Of a DNA stretch of 40,321 nt, positions 24,618 to 31,833 are shown piece after piece. Made by a program: the position numbers and the translations under genes. The notes below the pieces were generated by a model. The model worked only from the letters and a program-made list of their open reading frames with translations, ran no database searches and had not been told where the DNA came from. Numbering within the stretch: the stretch's first letter is position 1; each line of letters begins with the position of its first letter. Source of the DNA: Planctomycetota bacterium (GTDB lineage Bacteria; Planctomycetota; Phycisphaerae; Phycisphaerales; Phycisphaeraceae); assembly GCA_024276075.1 (NCBI GenBank), contig JAJRXX010000056.1, forward strand, positions 1 through 40,321. Reading direction: 5' to 3'.

Positions 24618-25709
24618 TCACCGCATGACAGCGTCCATCTGACGCGACGTGGCCGGGTCGGCGTCTTCGGGTGAGATCAGTTCCAGCAGTTGATCGATCA
24701 GTTGATCGGCGTTGACGCCGTCGGCCTCAGCATTGAAATTGACGATCAATCTATGCCGCAACACAGGGTGCGCCACAGCACGTATATCTTCGATCCTCAC
24801 GTGGCTGCTGCCTTGCAAAGCTGCCCTGGCCTTGCCGGCAAGAACGAGGTACTGGCTGGCACGTGGCCCGGCACCCCAGGCTAAATATTTCTCGATAAAC
24901 GGCGGTCGGTCATCGCTGTGCCCTTTGACGGGCTGACGCGTCGCACGCACCAGACGAAGCGCGTAACGCACCACGTGATCCGCCACCGGCACCTCACGAA
25001 CCAAATCCTGTGTCTGCTGAACAGTCTGTGCGTCGAGAACCGGTTCGACCTGGGCTTGCGACCCCACCGTCGTGCGCTGCACAATCGTCAACTCTTCTTG
25101 CTCACCCGGGTAATCGACGTGGACCATGAACATGAACCGATCGAGCTGCGCCTCGGGCAGCGGATACGTGCCCTCCTGTTCGATTGGGTTTTGCGTAGCC
25201 AAAACAAAGAATGGCTGGGGCAGGTCGTTGCACTGACCACCGATGGTCACGTGGTGCTCCTGCATGGCTTCGAGTAGCGCGGCCTGTGTCTTGGGTGGAG
25301 TGCGGTTGATCTCATCGGCGAGGATCATATTGGCGAAGATGGGACCCTTCATAAACCGAAACTCACGCCGCCTCGTCGATCGATCCTCCTCCATCACCTC
25401 GGTACCCGTAATATCGCTGGGCATTAGATCGGGAGTGAACTGAATGCGGTTAAAGGTGAGGTTGAGCGTGCGTGCAATGGTGGATACGAGCAGCGTCTTA
25501 GCCAATCCGGGCACGCCGACCAGAAGTGCATGTCCGCGGCAGAACAACGCGAGGAATATCTGGTCGATCACCTCTTTCTGGCCCACGACTACCTTGCTGA
25601 CCTGGCTGTGAAGCTGGTCGTAGGCTTCACGCACACGGCGTATACGCTCTTGTGCCGGTCCCGATGCGCCTTGGGCTGATGTGTCTGGCTGATGATCTTC
25701 TTGAGGCAA
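24618..25709 (-). CDS. moxR: MoxR-family AAA+ ATPase
   Basis: A 363-residue AAA+ chaperone of the MoxR type. Walker A is GVPGLAKT (65-72), Walker B is MILADEI (128-134) with Asp132/Glu133, and the segment INRTPPKTQAALLEAMQE that follows is diagnostic. FVLATQNPIEQEGTYPLPEAQLDRF carries sensor 1 and the family signature. MoxR ATPases remodel VWA-protein complexes, for example for metal insertion. It heads the eight-gene minus-strand operon. The only in-frame start before the conserved region is TTG at 25709, with a TGA a few codons upstream; a shorter GTG start near REAYDQL is possible. It is divergent from mutM, with 64 bases between the starts; no strong promoter consensus is visible there. 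Confidence 0.92.
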   Translation of the reverse strand: MPQEDHQPDTSAQGASGPAQERIRRVREAYDQLHSQVSKVVVGQKEVIDQIFLALFCRGHALLVGVPGLAKTLLVSTIARTLNLTFNRIQFTPDLMPSDITGTEVMEEDRSTRRREFRFMKGPIFANMILADEINRTPPKTQAALLEAMQEHHVTIGGQCNDLPQPFFVLATQNPIEQEGTYPLPEAQLDRFMFMVHVDYPGEQEELTIVQRTTVGSQAQVEPVLDAQTVQQTQDLVREVPVADHVVRYALRLVRATRQPVKGHSDDRPPFIEKYLAWGAGPRASQYLVLAGKARAALQGSSHVRIEDIRAVAHPVLRHRLIVNFNAEADGVNADQLIDQLLELISPEDADPATSRQMDAVMR

Positions 25710-25773
25710 TCGAATACCGTTTCAGTAATACTAAAGAAGAAGTATACCATCGCAGCCACTAGAATCGGTGCCC

Positions 25774-26655
25774 ATGCCCGAACTGCCCGAAGTCGATACC
25801 CTGCGGCGTTCGCTGCGACGCAAACTGGTCGGTCGCCACATCACAACAGTAATAGTACGACGACGTGACGTCGTTCACGGCTGCGTTACACCGACAGCGT
25901 TGCTACGCGGCTGCCATGTGACTCGAATCGACCGGCACGGCAAGCAATTGGCTATATGCGGGTCCGCACAGGACGGTTCTAAACGCTTTTCCAACCCTTG
26001 CATCTGTATACACCTGGGTATGAGCGGATCCATGCGGCTGACCCCAGGTGATCGTTCTCCCGACAAGGCTAGTCGTATACGCCGTTTAACTTTCGCACCT
26101 CACACCCACGTCGTTTGGCGGCTCGACGATGGCAGCACACTGGCATATCACGACCCCAGACGATTCGGCGGGGTCTGGACGTTCCCCAATATCGCAACGC
26201 TACGTAAACAACGCTGGCACCGTCTAGGACCCGATGCACTGCGTGTTACGCCAACCCAACTTCATCACGCCCTTGGACGAACCTCACGACCGATCAAGCC
26301 CGCTCTGCTCGATCAAACGCTCGTAGCGGGTCTGGGAAACATCTACGTCGACGAACTACTGTTCGCCTGCGGGATACACCCGTTAACGATTAGCTGCTCA
26401 CTTGGTGTGAACAATATTCAACTACTTATTGACCACCTCCGGCCATTGCTCCGCAGGGCGATACGTAACGGCGGGTCCACGCTCCGCGATCACGCCGACG
26501 TAAATGGGCAGGCGGGTCGATTCCAGCAGCAGCATCAGGTCTACGGCCACGCAGGGCAACCCTGTCAGGCTTGTGATCGTCCACTCAGATCAATAATTGT
26601 ATCTGGGCGGACTACGGTGTATTGCGAAAGTTGTCAGCAAACCCCTTCTGACTAG
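25774..26655 (+). CDS. mutM: Formamidopyrimidine-DNA glycosylase (Fpg/MutM)
   Basis: This enzyme excises 8-oxoguanine and other oxidised purines and nicks the abasic site. Starting at the ATG at 25774 (293 residues) it begins MPELPEVDTLRR, so after Met removal Pro is the N-terminal nucleophile and Glu3 the second catalytic residue; a GTG two codons upstream would block that. Lys57 lies in RHGKQLAI, and IHLGMSGSMRL and the helix-two-turn-helix segment DQTLVAGLGNIYVDELLF are present. The C-terminal zinc finger has four Cys (264, 267, 284, 287), with the DNA-contacting Arg in SGRTTVYC. All key residues are intact and the length is a little above the usual 270. It is divergent from moxR; its 3' side opens on the putative oriC region. 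Confidence 0.97.
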   Translation: MPELPEVDTLRRSLRRKLVGRHITTVIVRRRDVVHGCVTPTALLRGCHVTRIDRHGKQLAICGSAQDGSKRFSNPCICIHLGMSGSMRLTPGDRSPDKASRIRRLTFAPHTHVVWRLDDGSTLAYHDPRRFGGVWTFPNIATLRKQRWHRLGPDALRVTPTQLHHALGRTSRPIKPALLDQTLVAGLGNIYVDELLFACGIHPLTISCSLGVNNIQLLIDHLRPLLRRAIRNGGSTLRDHADVNGQAGRFQQQHQVYGHAGQPCQACDRPLRSIIVSGRTTVYCESCQQTPSD

Positions 26656-27021
26656 TTCTATTAAGTATTAAATATATAATCTTCGTCGTAATAAGAGTCC
26701 TGTCGGAATGTGGAAAACCAGGCCATTAACTATACAATGTTTTAAAATACAACCACTTAAGAACACATTGAAAATTGAACAATCTGTCGGAATTAAGGGT
26801 GTGACAGGATGGTAACGGACCGCTGTATCTGTGAATGGATGGCGAAACATTGTTCACCACAAGGTTTCGCTTGGCAAGTGGCAATAGGTTGTGTGCATTT
26901 TGACTCGTGTTGAAAGCAAATCCACGGGTTATCTACAGGTCTTATCGACAGGCTTCCGGGGGATTTGGGGTGCACTTGGAGCGGATGGAACTGAGGTCGA
27001 GAAGACCTTTGATGATAATTA
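26656..27021. other. Gene-free AT-rich stretch with DnaA-box-like sites (possible oriC)
   Basis: With the elements after it this stretch fills a 621-base gap between mutM and the 3' end of dnaA. The first 130 bases are strongly AT-rich, for example around 26663-26685 and 26725-26780. Sites resembling the DnaA box TTATCCACA are TTATCTACA (26929-26937) and TTATCGACA (26942-26950), four bases apart and on the same strand, TGTGGAAAA (26709-26717, the reverse of TTTTCCACA) and TGTGAATGG (26830-26838). Together with the adjacent dnaA this suggests a replication origin. Against it, none of the boxes is perfect and the flanking genes converge on the stretch. No gene is seen. Confidence 0.4.
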
Positions 27022-27122
27022 GAGCACCTTGCATAAATAATCGCCATGTCAGTTCTGGAGTAGGGCAGGTCATTGACCTGCCTTCTTCTTGGGGAGATGG
27101 AGAATAATTACGCAAGTTGCTC
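27022..27122. mobile_element. Miniature element, family A1 copy 1 (101 bp)
   Basis: Begins GAGCACCTTGCATAAATAAT and ends AATTACGCAAGTTGCTC, forming imperfect inverted ends of about 25 bases with 5 mismatches. TA dinucleotides border it (27020-27021 and 27123-27124). The centre holds the palindrome GGCAGGTCATTGACCTGCC. Read in the opposite orientation it is identical, base for base, to 40123-40223. It encodes nothing. TA flanks with short inverted ends fit a miniature derivative of an IS630/Tc1-type transposon. Confidence 0.85.
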
Positions 27123-27124
27123 TA

Positions 27125-27246
27125 GAGCACTTGGCATAATTAATCACCATTGACCGGGTGGCACGGCTTGCTTGCAAGCCGTGAAATACAGATGCCTGTT
27201 ACACCTACGATCCAATCAAGATTGAAAATATTGACGCCAGTTGCTC
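27125..27246. mobile_element. Miniature element, family A2 copy 1 (122 bp), uninterrupted
   Basis: Abuts family A1 copy 1, sharing the TA at 27123-27124, and ends before the TA at 27247-27248. Ends are GAGCACTTGGCATAATTAAT and its imperfect inverse GACGCCAGTTGCTC, related to the A1 ends. It contains a 10-bp stem palindrome, CACGGCTTGCTTGCAAGCCG. The same element occurs at 31576-31802, there interrupted by a family B element; this copy preserves the empty site TGTTACACCTACG. It lies 30 bases beyond the dnaA stop. Confidence 0.82.
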
Positions 27247-27276
27247 TAGTTGCTTGCTGGTAGAGGGGGTGCTGTT

Positions 27277-28692
27277 TTAGACAGCGATATCGATGCGTTC
27301 TTCCAAGACCTCGATTTGATGTGTCATATCGGGGTCTTGTGAGATACGGTCTTCGACGGTCCTGACGGAGTGCATGACGGTGGTGTGGTCGCGTCCGCCG
27401 AAGTAGCCTCCGATTTCCTCGAGGCTGAACCTCGTCCATTTCCGTGCGAGCCACATGCACACCTGTCTAGGACCCGCGATCGACTTATGGCGGCGCTTCG
27501 ATTGGAGATCGCTGAGCTTAACGTTGTAGAAGGCGGTTACAGCCCCGGTGATGTCTTGGAGGGAAACCTGTGATGCGGATTTTGCTGAGGGCTTGCCCAG
27601 CGCCTCGTAAGCCAACGTCAGGTCGATCGGGCGGTTGCGGAGCGAAGCGTGCCCCTGGAGCGTGGTGATGGCACCCTCAAGCTCCCGAGCGTTTGACTCG
27701 ATGCGCTTGGCGATGAATTCGATGACCTCGTCGGGGATGTCCAGGCCCCGCAACTCGGCTTTGGCGCTGACGATCGCGACGCGGGTCTCGTAGTCGGGCC
27801 TGCTTACGTGGGTTACGAGCCCCCACTGGAACCGGCTGACCAGGCGCTCTTCGAGTTGGGGGATCTCGGCTGGCGGGGAGTCACTCGATAAGACGATCTG
27901 CCGCTTCGATTGATACAAAGCGTTGAACGTGTGGAAGAATTCTTCTTGCGTGCGTTCGCGGTTGGCTAGGAAATGGATATCGTCAATGACGAGCAGATCG
28001 ACGTGTCGGTAGCGGTTGCGGAATTGGCTCATCTGCCCGCGCTGCACGCAATCAATGAATTGATTCATAAACGTGTCGCATGACAGGTAGCAGATGTTCA
28101 TCGAGGGATCGTTCTGCATCACTGTCTGGCAGATGGCTTGGAGCAAGTGGGTCTTGCCCAAGCCGACACCCCCGTGGATGAACAGCGGGTTGTACGTCAG
28201 GCCGGGTTGATTCGCCACGGCAACCGACGCGGCGTAAGCGAGGTGATTGCCCGGGCCGGTGACAAAGTTATCGAAGGAGTAGTCGGGGCTAAGGACGATC
28301 TGGTCTTGGTCATATACATCGTCGTGTTCTTGACTGGCGTATCCGGACGGCGCTGGCGGCGTGGTGAGGTGGTGTGGTCTGCCCCCGGCTGTGGCGACAG
28401 CGGCTGCTTCGGGAACCCGTCTTGTGGGCTGGACTGTTGCAAGCTCCTCGTCGCCCACAAATCGTACCGCGACCAGCGCGCCGGTTGCGGCTTGTGCCGC
28501 TTCAGTAAATTGATCGAGGCACCGCCTCTGGAGGTAGTTCTGTTGGACGTTGTTGCCGGTGTGTATCTTCAGCAGACCCGAGTCGAGTGAGACGGGCTTG
28601 AGCGCGTCGAACCAGCGACGACAGATCGGGGCGTGTCGGCAGCGCAGGTACTCCATTATGTCGCGCCACAACACCGAGTCTAGCCTGGCCAT
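27277..28692 (-). CDS. dnaA: Chromosomal replication initiator protein DnaA
   Basis: DnaA binds DnaA boxes at oriC and opens the duplex. The 471-residue protein has the four usual domains: an N-terminal helical domain (about 5-70), a linker to about 130, and an AAA+ domain beginning DYSFDNFVTGPGNHLAYAA. Walker A is HGGVGLGKTH (173-182) and Walker B is LLVIDDIHFLANRERTQEEF. The C-terminal DNA-binding domain has the basic helix SKRRHKSIAGPRQVCMWLAR and the signature GGRDHTTVMHSVRTVE. All motifs are intact. The gene reads leftward from the ATG at 28692, with a promoter-like pair upstream at 28805-28833. It lies downstream of the phosphofructokinase gene on the same strand but 319 bases separate them, so it is probably transcribed alone. 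Confidence 0.98.
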   Translation of the reverse strand: MARLDSVLWRDIMEYLRCRHAPICRRWFDALKPVSLDSGLLKIHTGNNVQQNYLQRRCLDQFTEAAQAATGALVAVRFVGDEELATVQPTRRVPEAAAVATAGGRPHHLTTPPAPSGYASQEHDDVYDQDQIVLSPDYSFDNFVTGPGNHLAYAASVAVANQPGLTYNPLFIHGGVGLGKTHLLQAICQTVMQNDPSMNICYLSCDTFMNQFIDCVQRGQMSQFRNRYRHVDLLVIDDIHFLANRERTQEEFFHTFNALYQSKRQIVLSSDSPPAEIPQLEERLVSRFQWGLVTHVSRPDYETRVAIVSAKAELRGLDIPDEVIEFIAKRIESNARELEGAITTLQGHASLRNRPIDLTLAYEALGKPSAKSASQVSLQDITGAVTAFYNVKLSDLQSKRRHKSIAGPRQVCMWLARKWTRFSLEEIGGYFGGRDHTTVMHSVRTVEDRISQDPDMTHQIEVLEERIDIAV

Positions 28693-29011
28693 CTCTGGAT
28701 CACTTAACGTTGGGTGTGTCTGGGTTAGATCAAAAAACTGCAGCCGTCAGCGTCACCAAGCTGCGCTGGGGGGCGATGACCGATTGCTTAACTCAACACA
28801 AACAAAATTAAACCGTGATGCCTGTGGTGTCAACTACTTTTTTACGATGTTGTCAGTTTGTGCGTGAAGATGAAAATTGATAAGTGGGCGGCGCATTATA
28901 AGGTCGGTATCCGCGCAGAACTGGGAGGGGAGATCAATTTACCCTAGTGATCTTCCCCGTTTTGCGTGAGGCTGTCGTCGGGATCACAAAACGGATTTTA
29001 AGGATTCTTTT
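28693..29011. other. dnaA upstream region
   Basis: A gene-free gap of 319 bases between dnaA and the end of the phosphofructokinase gene. It holds the putative dnaA promoter (28805-28833). A separated inverted pair, CAAAACGG and CCGTTTTG (28985-28992 and 28960-28967), lies near the phosphofructokinase stop; its loop is too long for a convincing terminator. I found no good DnaA box in it. Confidence 0.5.
28805..28833 (-). promoter_or_regulatory. Putative sigma-70 type promoter of dnaA
   Basis: Read on the minus strand, a perfect TTGACA (28828-28833) is followed after 17 bases by TAATTT (28805-28810), a 4/6 match to the -10 consensus. It points toward dnaA, whose ATG lies about 112 bases downstream. 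This rests on consensus matching only. Confidence 0.5.
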
Positions 29012-30247
29012 TTACTCAGCACCGATTCTCAGGGACTCGACCACGGGTAGCGCTCCGATCAGCGGTTGGAGGTATTGCTTAAACGTGGGTGCGATGTCGT
29101 TGCCCCCGATGATGAATTTTCGGTCGAGTGTGCGGGTTTTACCCGCGACGCTCTTCAGGTCGATCAGTTGGTACTCGATGCGGTATGGATTATCGCTAAC
29201 ACGCTGGATGGCGATGGACCCGTCAAGGTTGCCCATCAAGGCCGCCTCGGCGGCTTTTCGGCCTACCATGCGCGCTTCCTGAGCGTCGACCGCTGAGTAG
29301 CATCCCGCGAAGCTACGCTGAAGGTAACCGAACGTGTCCGCACGGACGCGCGTTTTAGCGCCCATGTGGTCACGGATCGCCTGGCAGAAGTAGTCACTAA
29401 GCGCACCGGTGCCGGATAGTTGGACGTTATTGTGGTCGTCTGTATCGATTTTCCCGCTAGACGCCTCCGCTAGTTCGGCGCCCAACGGTTTATCCGCGCC
29501 TTCACGGTGTATCCCCTCGCTCACAGCGATGAGGCATCGCCCCAGGCGTTTGTACACGTCCTCGACGTCTTTGAGAAAATCATCAAGGCGGAACGCGACT
29601 TCGGGCACGTAGATCAGGTGTGGCCCATCGTTGACGTTGTGGCGTGCCATCACGCTCGCTGCGGTCAGGAAGCCCGCGTGTCGGCCCATGATGACGTTGA
29701 TCTTGATCCCGGGCAGCGCACGGTTATCCAGGTCGTCTCCCATGAATGCTTGGGCGACGAACTTCGCTGCCGACGCGTAGCCCGGTGTGTGGTCGTTGTG
29801 CATCAGGTCGTTGTCGATTGTTTTGGGAACGTGGAAACAGCGCAGCTCATAGCCCTTGGTGTCGGCCAAGTCGTTAACGATTCGGCAGGTGTCGGAGCTG
29901 TCGTTGCCGCCGATGTAGAAGAAATACCGAATGTTGTGCTTGGCGAAGTGCTCGAATATGCGTTGGCAGTATTCCTCGTCCGGCTTATCGCGGCTGGACC
30001 CCAAGGCGGCGCTTGGCGTCTGTGCGACGCGGTCGAGCCGCTGCTGGGGGACGTCTTGTAATTCGATGAATTGGTCGTTGACGATCCCACGGACACCGTG
30101 GTGGCAGCCGAGTATTTTCTCGACGCTGCCATGGCCACGGAGCGTCTCGACAACACCTACCAGGGATTGATTAATGACCACCGTGGGTCCGCCGGATTGG
30201 CCAATCACAGCGTTGCCTTTTAGCAAGGGGTTACCAGTTTCGTTCAT
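29012..30247 (-). CDS. pfp: PPi-dependent type 6-phosphofructokinase
   Basis: This enzyme interconverts fructose 6-phosphate and fructose 1,6-bisphosphate. The 411-residue protein has the PFK nucleotide/PPi loop VIGQSGGPTVVINQSL (14-29), YIGGNDSSDT (111-120), VPKTIDNDL (140-148) and INVIMGRHAGFLTAAS. Asp116 in GGND and Lys142 in PKTIDND replace the two Gly residues of ATP-dependent enzymes; this Asp/Lys pair is the recognised mark of PPi use, so PPi as phosphoryl donor is likely and the reaction would be reversible. The start at 30247 has GGAG about 13 bases upstream. It is followed on the same strand by dnaA and preceded, 108 bases away, by the rhomboid gene. Donor specificity is predicted from residues. 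Confidence 0.92.
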   Translation of the reverse strand: MNETGNPLLKGNAVIGQSGGPTVVINQSLVGVVETLRGHGSVEKILGCHHGVRGIVNDQFIELQDVPQQRLDRVAQTPSAALGSSRDKPDEEYCQRIFEHFAKHNIRYFFYIGGNDSSDTCRIVNDLADTKGYELRCFHVPKTIDNDLMHNDHTPGYASAAKFVAQAFMGDDLDNRALPGIKINVIMGRHAGFLTAASVMARHNVNDGPHLIYVPEVAFRLDDFLKDVEDVYKRLGRCLIAVSEGIHREGADKPLGAELAEASSGKIDTDDHNNVQLSGTGALSDYFCQAIRDHMGAKTRVRADTFGYLQRSFAGCYSAVDAQEARMVGRKAAEAALMGNLDGSIAIQRVSDNPYRIEYQLIDLKSVAGKTRTLDRKFIIGGNDIAPTFKQYLQPLIGALPVVESLRIGAE

Positions 30248-30355
30248 AATCGTTGTTGCTCCGTCGATAGCTGATCCATATGGTTATCTACAATCAAGCC
30301 TGACATTTTAGGGGACATCCCGTATTGGCAAAAGCAGGGTAGGCTGCGGGGTCGT

Positions 30356-31489
30356 TTACCCTGATATTTCTTGTAGTACGTCTTGGGCTAATTGTTTCTG
30401 GTCAGGGCCTTCGAGCCGATTGATCGCTGCGGACAGGAGTTCCTTGGCGCGCTGGCGGCGGTTGAGGTACCGGGCGTAGATCAAACCCAGGATCAGCTCG
30501 ACCTGCTCACGCTGACTGTAGGCTGTGTAGGTGTTCAGGAACAGCTCGTACGCCTGAGCCGCGCTGCTGTACCGCTGTTGTGACATCAACTGGTTTGCCA
30601 GGTCAAGCTGCTGCTGCTGACCCATCACCTGGCCGGCGTCTAGATCGAGTAGTTGCGTGTACGCCTCTGCGGCGCCTTCGAGGTTGTGCGTGCTCACTGC
30701 CTTTCCGATCTGGGCGCGGAGCTGCATGATCTGCTCCCGCTGAGGGTTGGCGGGCTGATTGTCGTCTGTGTCGGGTGGCCCCGTAGTATCGCCGTGGCCC
30801 CAGGGTTGGTAGCCCTTGCGCGTTAGTGCTGTGAATTGCGCTTTACGCCTGCGGTGTTCGATCAGTGCTAACAGGTCGTAAGGCTCGCGTGGCAGCAGCC
30901 CGATCCACATGAGTCCCATCGCGATTCCGAATCCATATGCGTAGCCCGACAAGTGCGCCAGGTACGCCACGCCGCCGAATTGTGCCAGGAACATCACCGC
31001 GTCCTGAGCAATGTAGAACAGGATGACCACCATGCTCGACACCTCGATCACGCCGATAAAGATGAACCAATAGACAATTGTGATGTTGCTCATAGGGAAC
31101 CAGACCAGGTACGCCCCACTGACCGCCGCCACCGCGCCGCTCGCGCCCAGCACGGGGTTCGGCTCGACCAACGCGTGTCCCAGCCCGGCGAGTATCCCAC
31201 CGGCCAGATAAAAGCACAGGTAACCCAGCTTGCCGAGCCGATCTTCGACGCTGTTGCCGAACACATACAAAAACAGCATGTTGCCTATCAGATGCATCCA
31301 ACTCGCGTGCAGGAACTGGTACGTGATGAATTGATAGAACCGCGGCAGGGCGGGGTTGAGCACAAACGCCGACACGGACCCACCGCGATTGGATATGAAC
31401 ACGAAGATCAGCACGTTCACAGCAATGATGCTGCGGTTGACCCAGGGCGTGTGGCGCAGTTGGCGATCAGTACGGACCGGGAAGAACAT
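30356..31489 (-). CDS. Rhomboid family intramembrane serine protease with C-terminal TPR-like tail
   Basis: A membrane protease that cleaves transmembrane helices. From the ATG at 31489 (377 residues) the start MFFPVRTDRQLRHTPWVNRS is typical of this rhomboid branch. HASWMHLIGNMLFLYVFG (about 61-78) is the conserved His/Asn loop, GASGA (115-119) holds the catalytic Ser118 and AHLSGYAYG (178-186) the catalytic His179. About six membrane helices are visible. After residue 200 a cytoplasmic tail of 175 residues has two helical pairs resembling TPR units (NLEGAAEAYTQLLDLDAG, QRYSSAAQAYELFLNTY). The frame is open to 31591, but the added residues derive partly from a miniature element (31576-31802), so I reject that start. 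The Shine-Dalgarno spacing at 31489 is poor. Substrates are unknown. Confidence 0.9.
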   Translation of the reverse strand: MFFPVRTDRQLRHTPWVNRSIIAVNVLIFVFISNRGGSVSAFVLNPALPRFYQFITYQFLHASWMHLIGNMLFLYVFGNSVEDRLGKLGYLCFYLAGGILAGLGHALVEPNPVLGASGAVAAVSGAYLVWFPMSNITIVYWFIFIGVIEVSSMVVILFYIAQDAVMFLAQFGGVAYLAHLSGYAYGFGIAMGLMWIGLLPREPYDLLALIEHRRRKAQFTALTRKGYQPWGHGDTTGPPDTDDNQPANPQREQIMQLRAQIGKAVSTHNLEGAAEAYTQLLDLDAGQVMGQQQQLDLANQLMSQQRYSSAAQAYELFLNTYTAYSQREQVELILGLIYARYLNRRQRAKELLSAAINRLEGPDQKQLAQDVLQEISG

Positions 31490-31575
31490 CCCCTCATGGT
31501 AATGCTTATCCGTTTCGGGTGACGTTGAGCGGGATTGCCGAGTGCGAGGGGTGGGCTGGGCACCGTTGATGGCTA

Positions 31576-31802
31576 GAGCAACTGGTGTCATTAATCTTCA
31601 TTGACCGGGTGGCACGGCTTGCTTGCAAACCGTGAAATACAGATGTTTGTTACACCAATTCAATTTAATACTTGCGCGGCGTCTACGAACGTGGGGATAG
31701 GACAGGCAATGGCTTACATCACTTGCGACGCGCTGAAAATATACGCAATGCGTATTACACCTACGATCCAATCAAAATGGTAAATATTGACGCCAGTTGC
31801 TC
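31576..31802. mobile_element. Family A2 miniature element copy 2, split by a family B element
   Basis: Flanked by TA (31574-31575 and 31803-31804). Its ends and the stem CACGGCTTGCTTGCAAACCG match the 122-bp copy at 27125-27246. It is 227 bases long, exactly 122 plus 105, and the extra 105 bases are a 102-base family B element plus one 3-base TTA duplication. One stem base differs from copy 1, so this copy has also drifted. Confidence 0.85.
31653..31754. mobile_element. Miniature element, family B copy 2 (102 bp), nested
   Basis: Begins CACCAATTCAATTTAATACT and ends AATATACGCAATGCGTA, with TTA on both sides (31650-31652 and 31755-31757). It interrupts the family A2 element between TGTTA and CACCTACG, sequences joined directly in the uninterrupted A2 copy at 27125-27246. 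It has the same length as copy 1 at 9991-10092. The left hairpin has decayed; the right one (ATACGCAATGCGTAT) is intact. Confidence 0.85.
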
Positions 31803-31833
31803 TAGCCTATCGGGTCCCGCGTGTGAACGCACG

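Larger units (their letters stand above)
31490..31833. other. Gap filled largely by nested miniature elements
   Basis: The 344 bases between the rhomboid and PTPS-like genes contain no gene. Of them, 31576-31802 is a family A2 element interrupted by a family B element. The remaining 31490-31575, next to the rhomboid start, is unique sequence and must hold any rhomboid promoter not supplied by the element; I see no clear -35/-10 pair. Confidence 0.5.

Noticed and set aside
28138-28590. 150-codon plus-strand frame within dnaA
   Set aside because: Antisense to the linker and ATPase part of an unambiguous DnaA.
28960-28992. Inverted pair near the phosphofructokinase stop, considered as a terminator
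   Set aside because: The eight-base arms are separated by about 17 bases and no T-run follows on the minus strand.
31653-31754. A TA-only target duplication for family B
   Set aside because: It would require the empty site in the other A2 copy to have lost five bases. A 3-base TNA duplication explains all three copies in one step.
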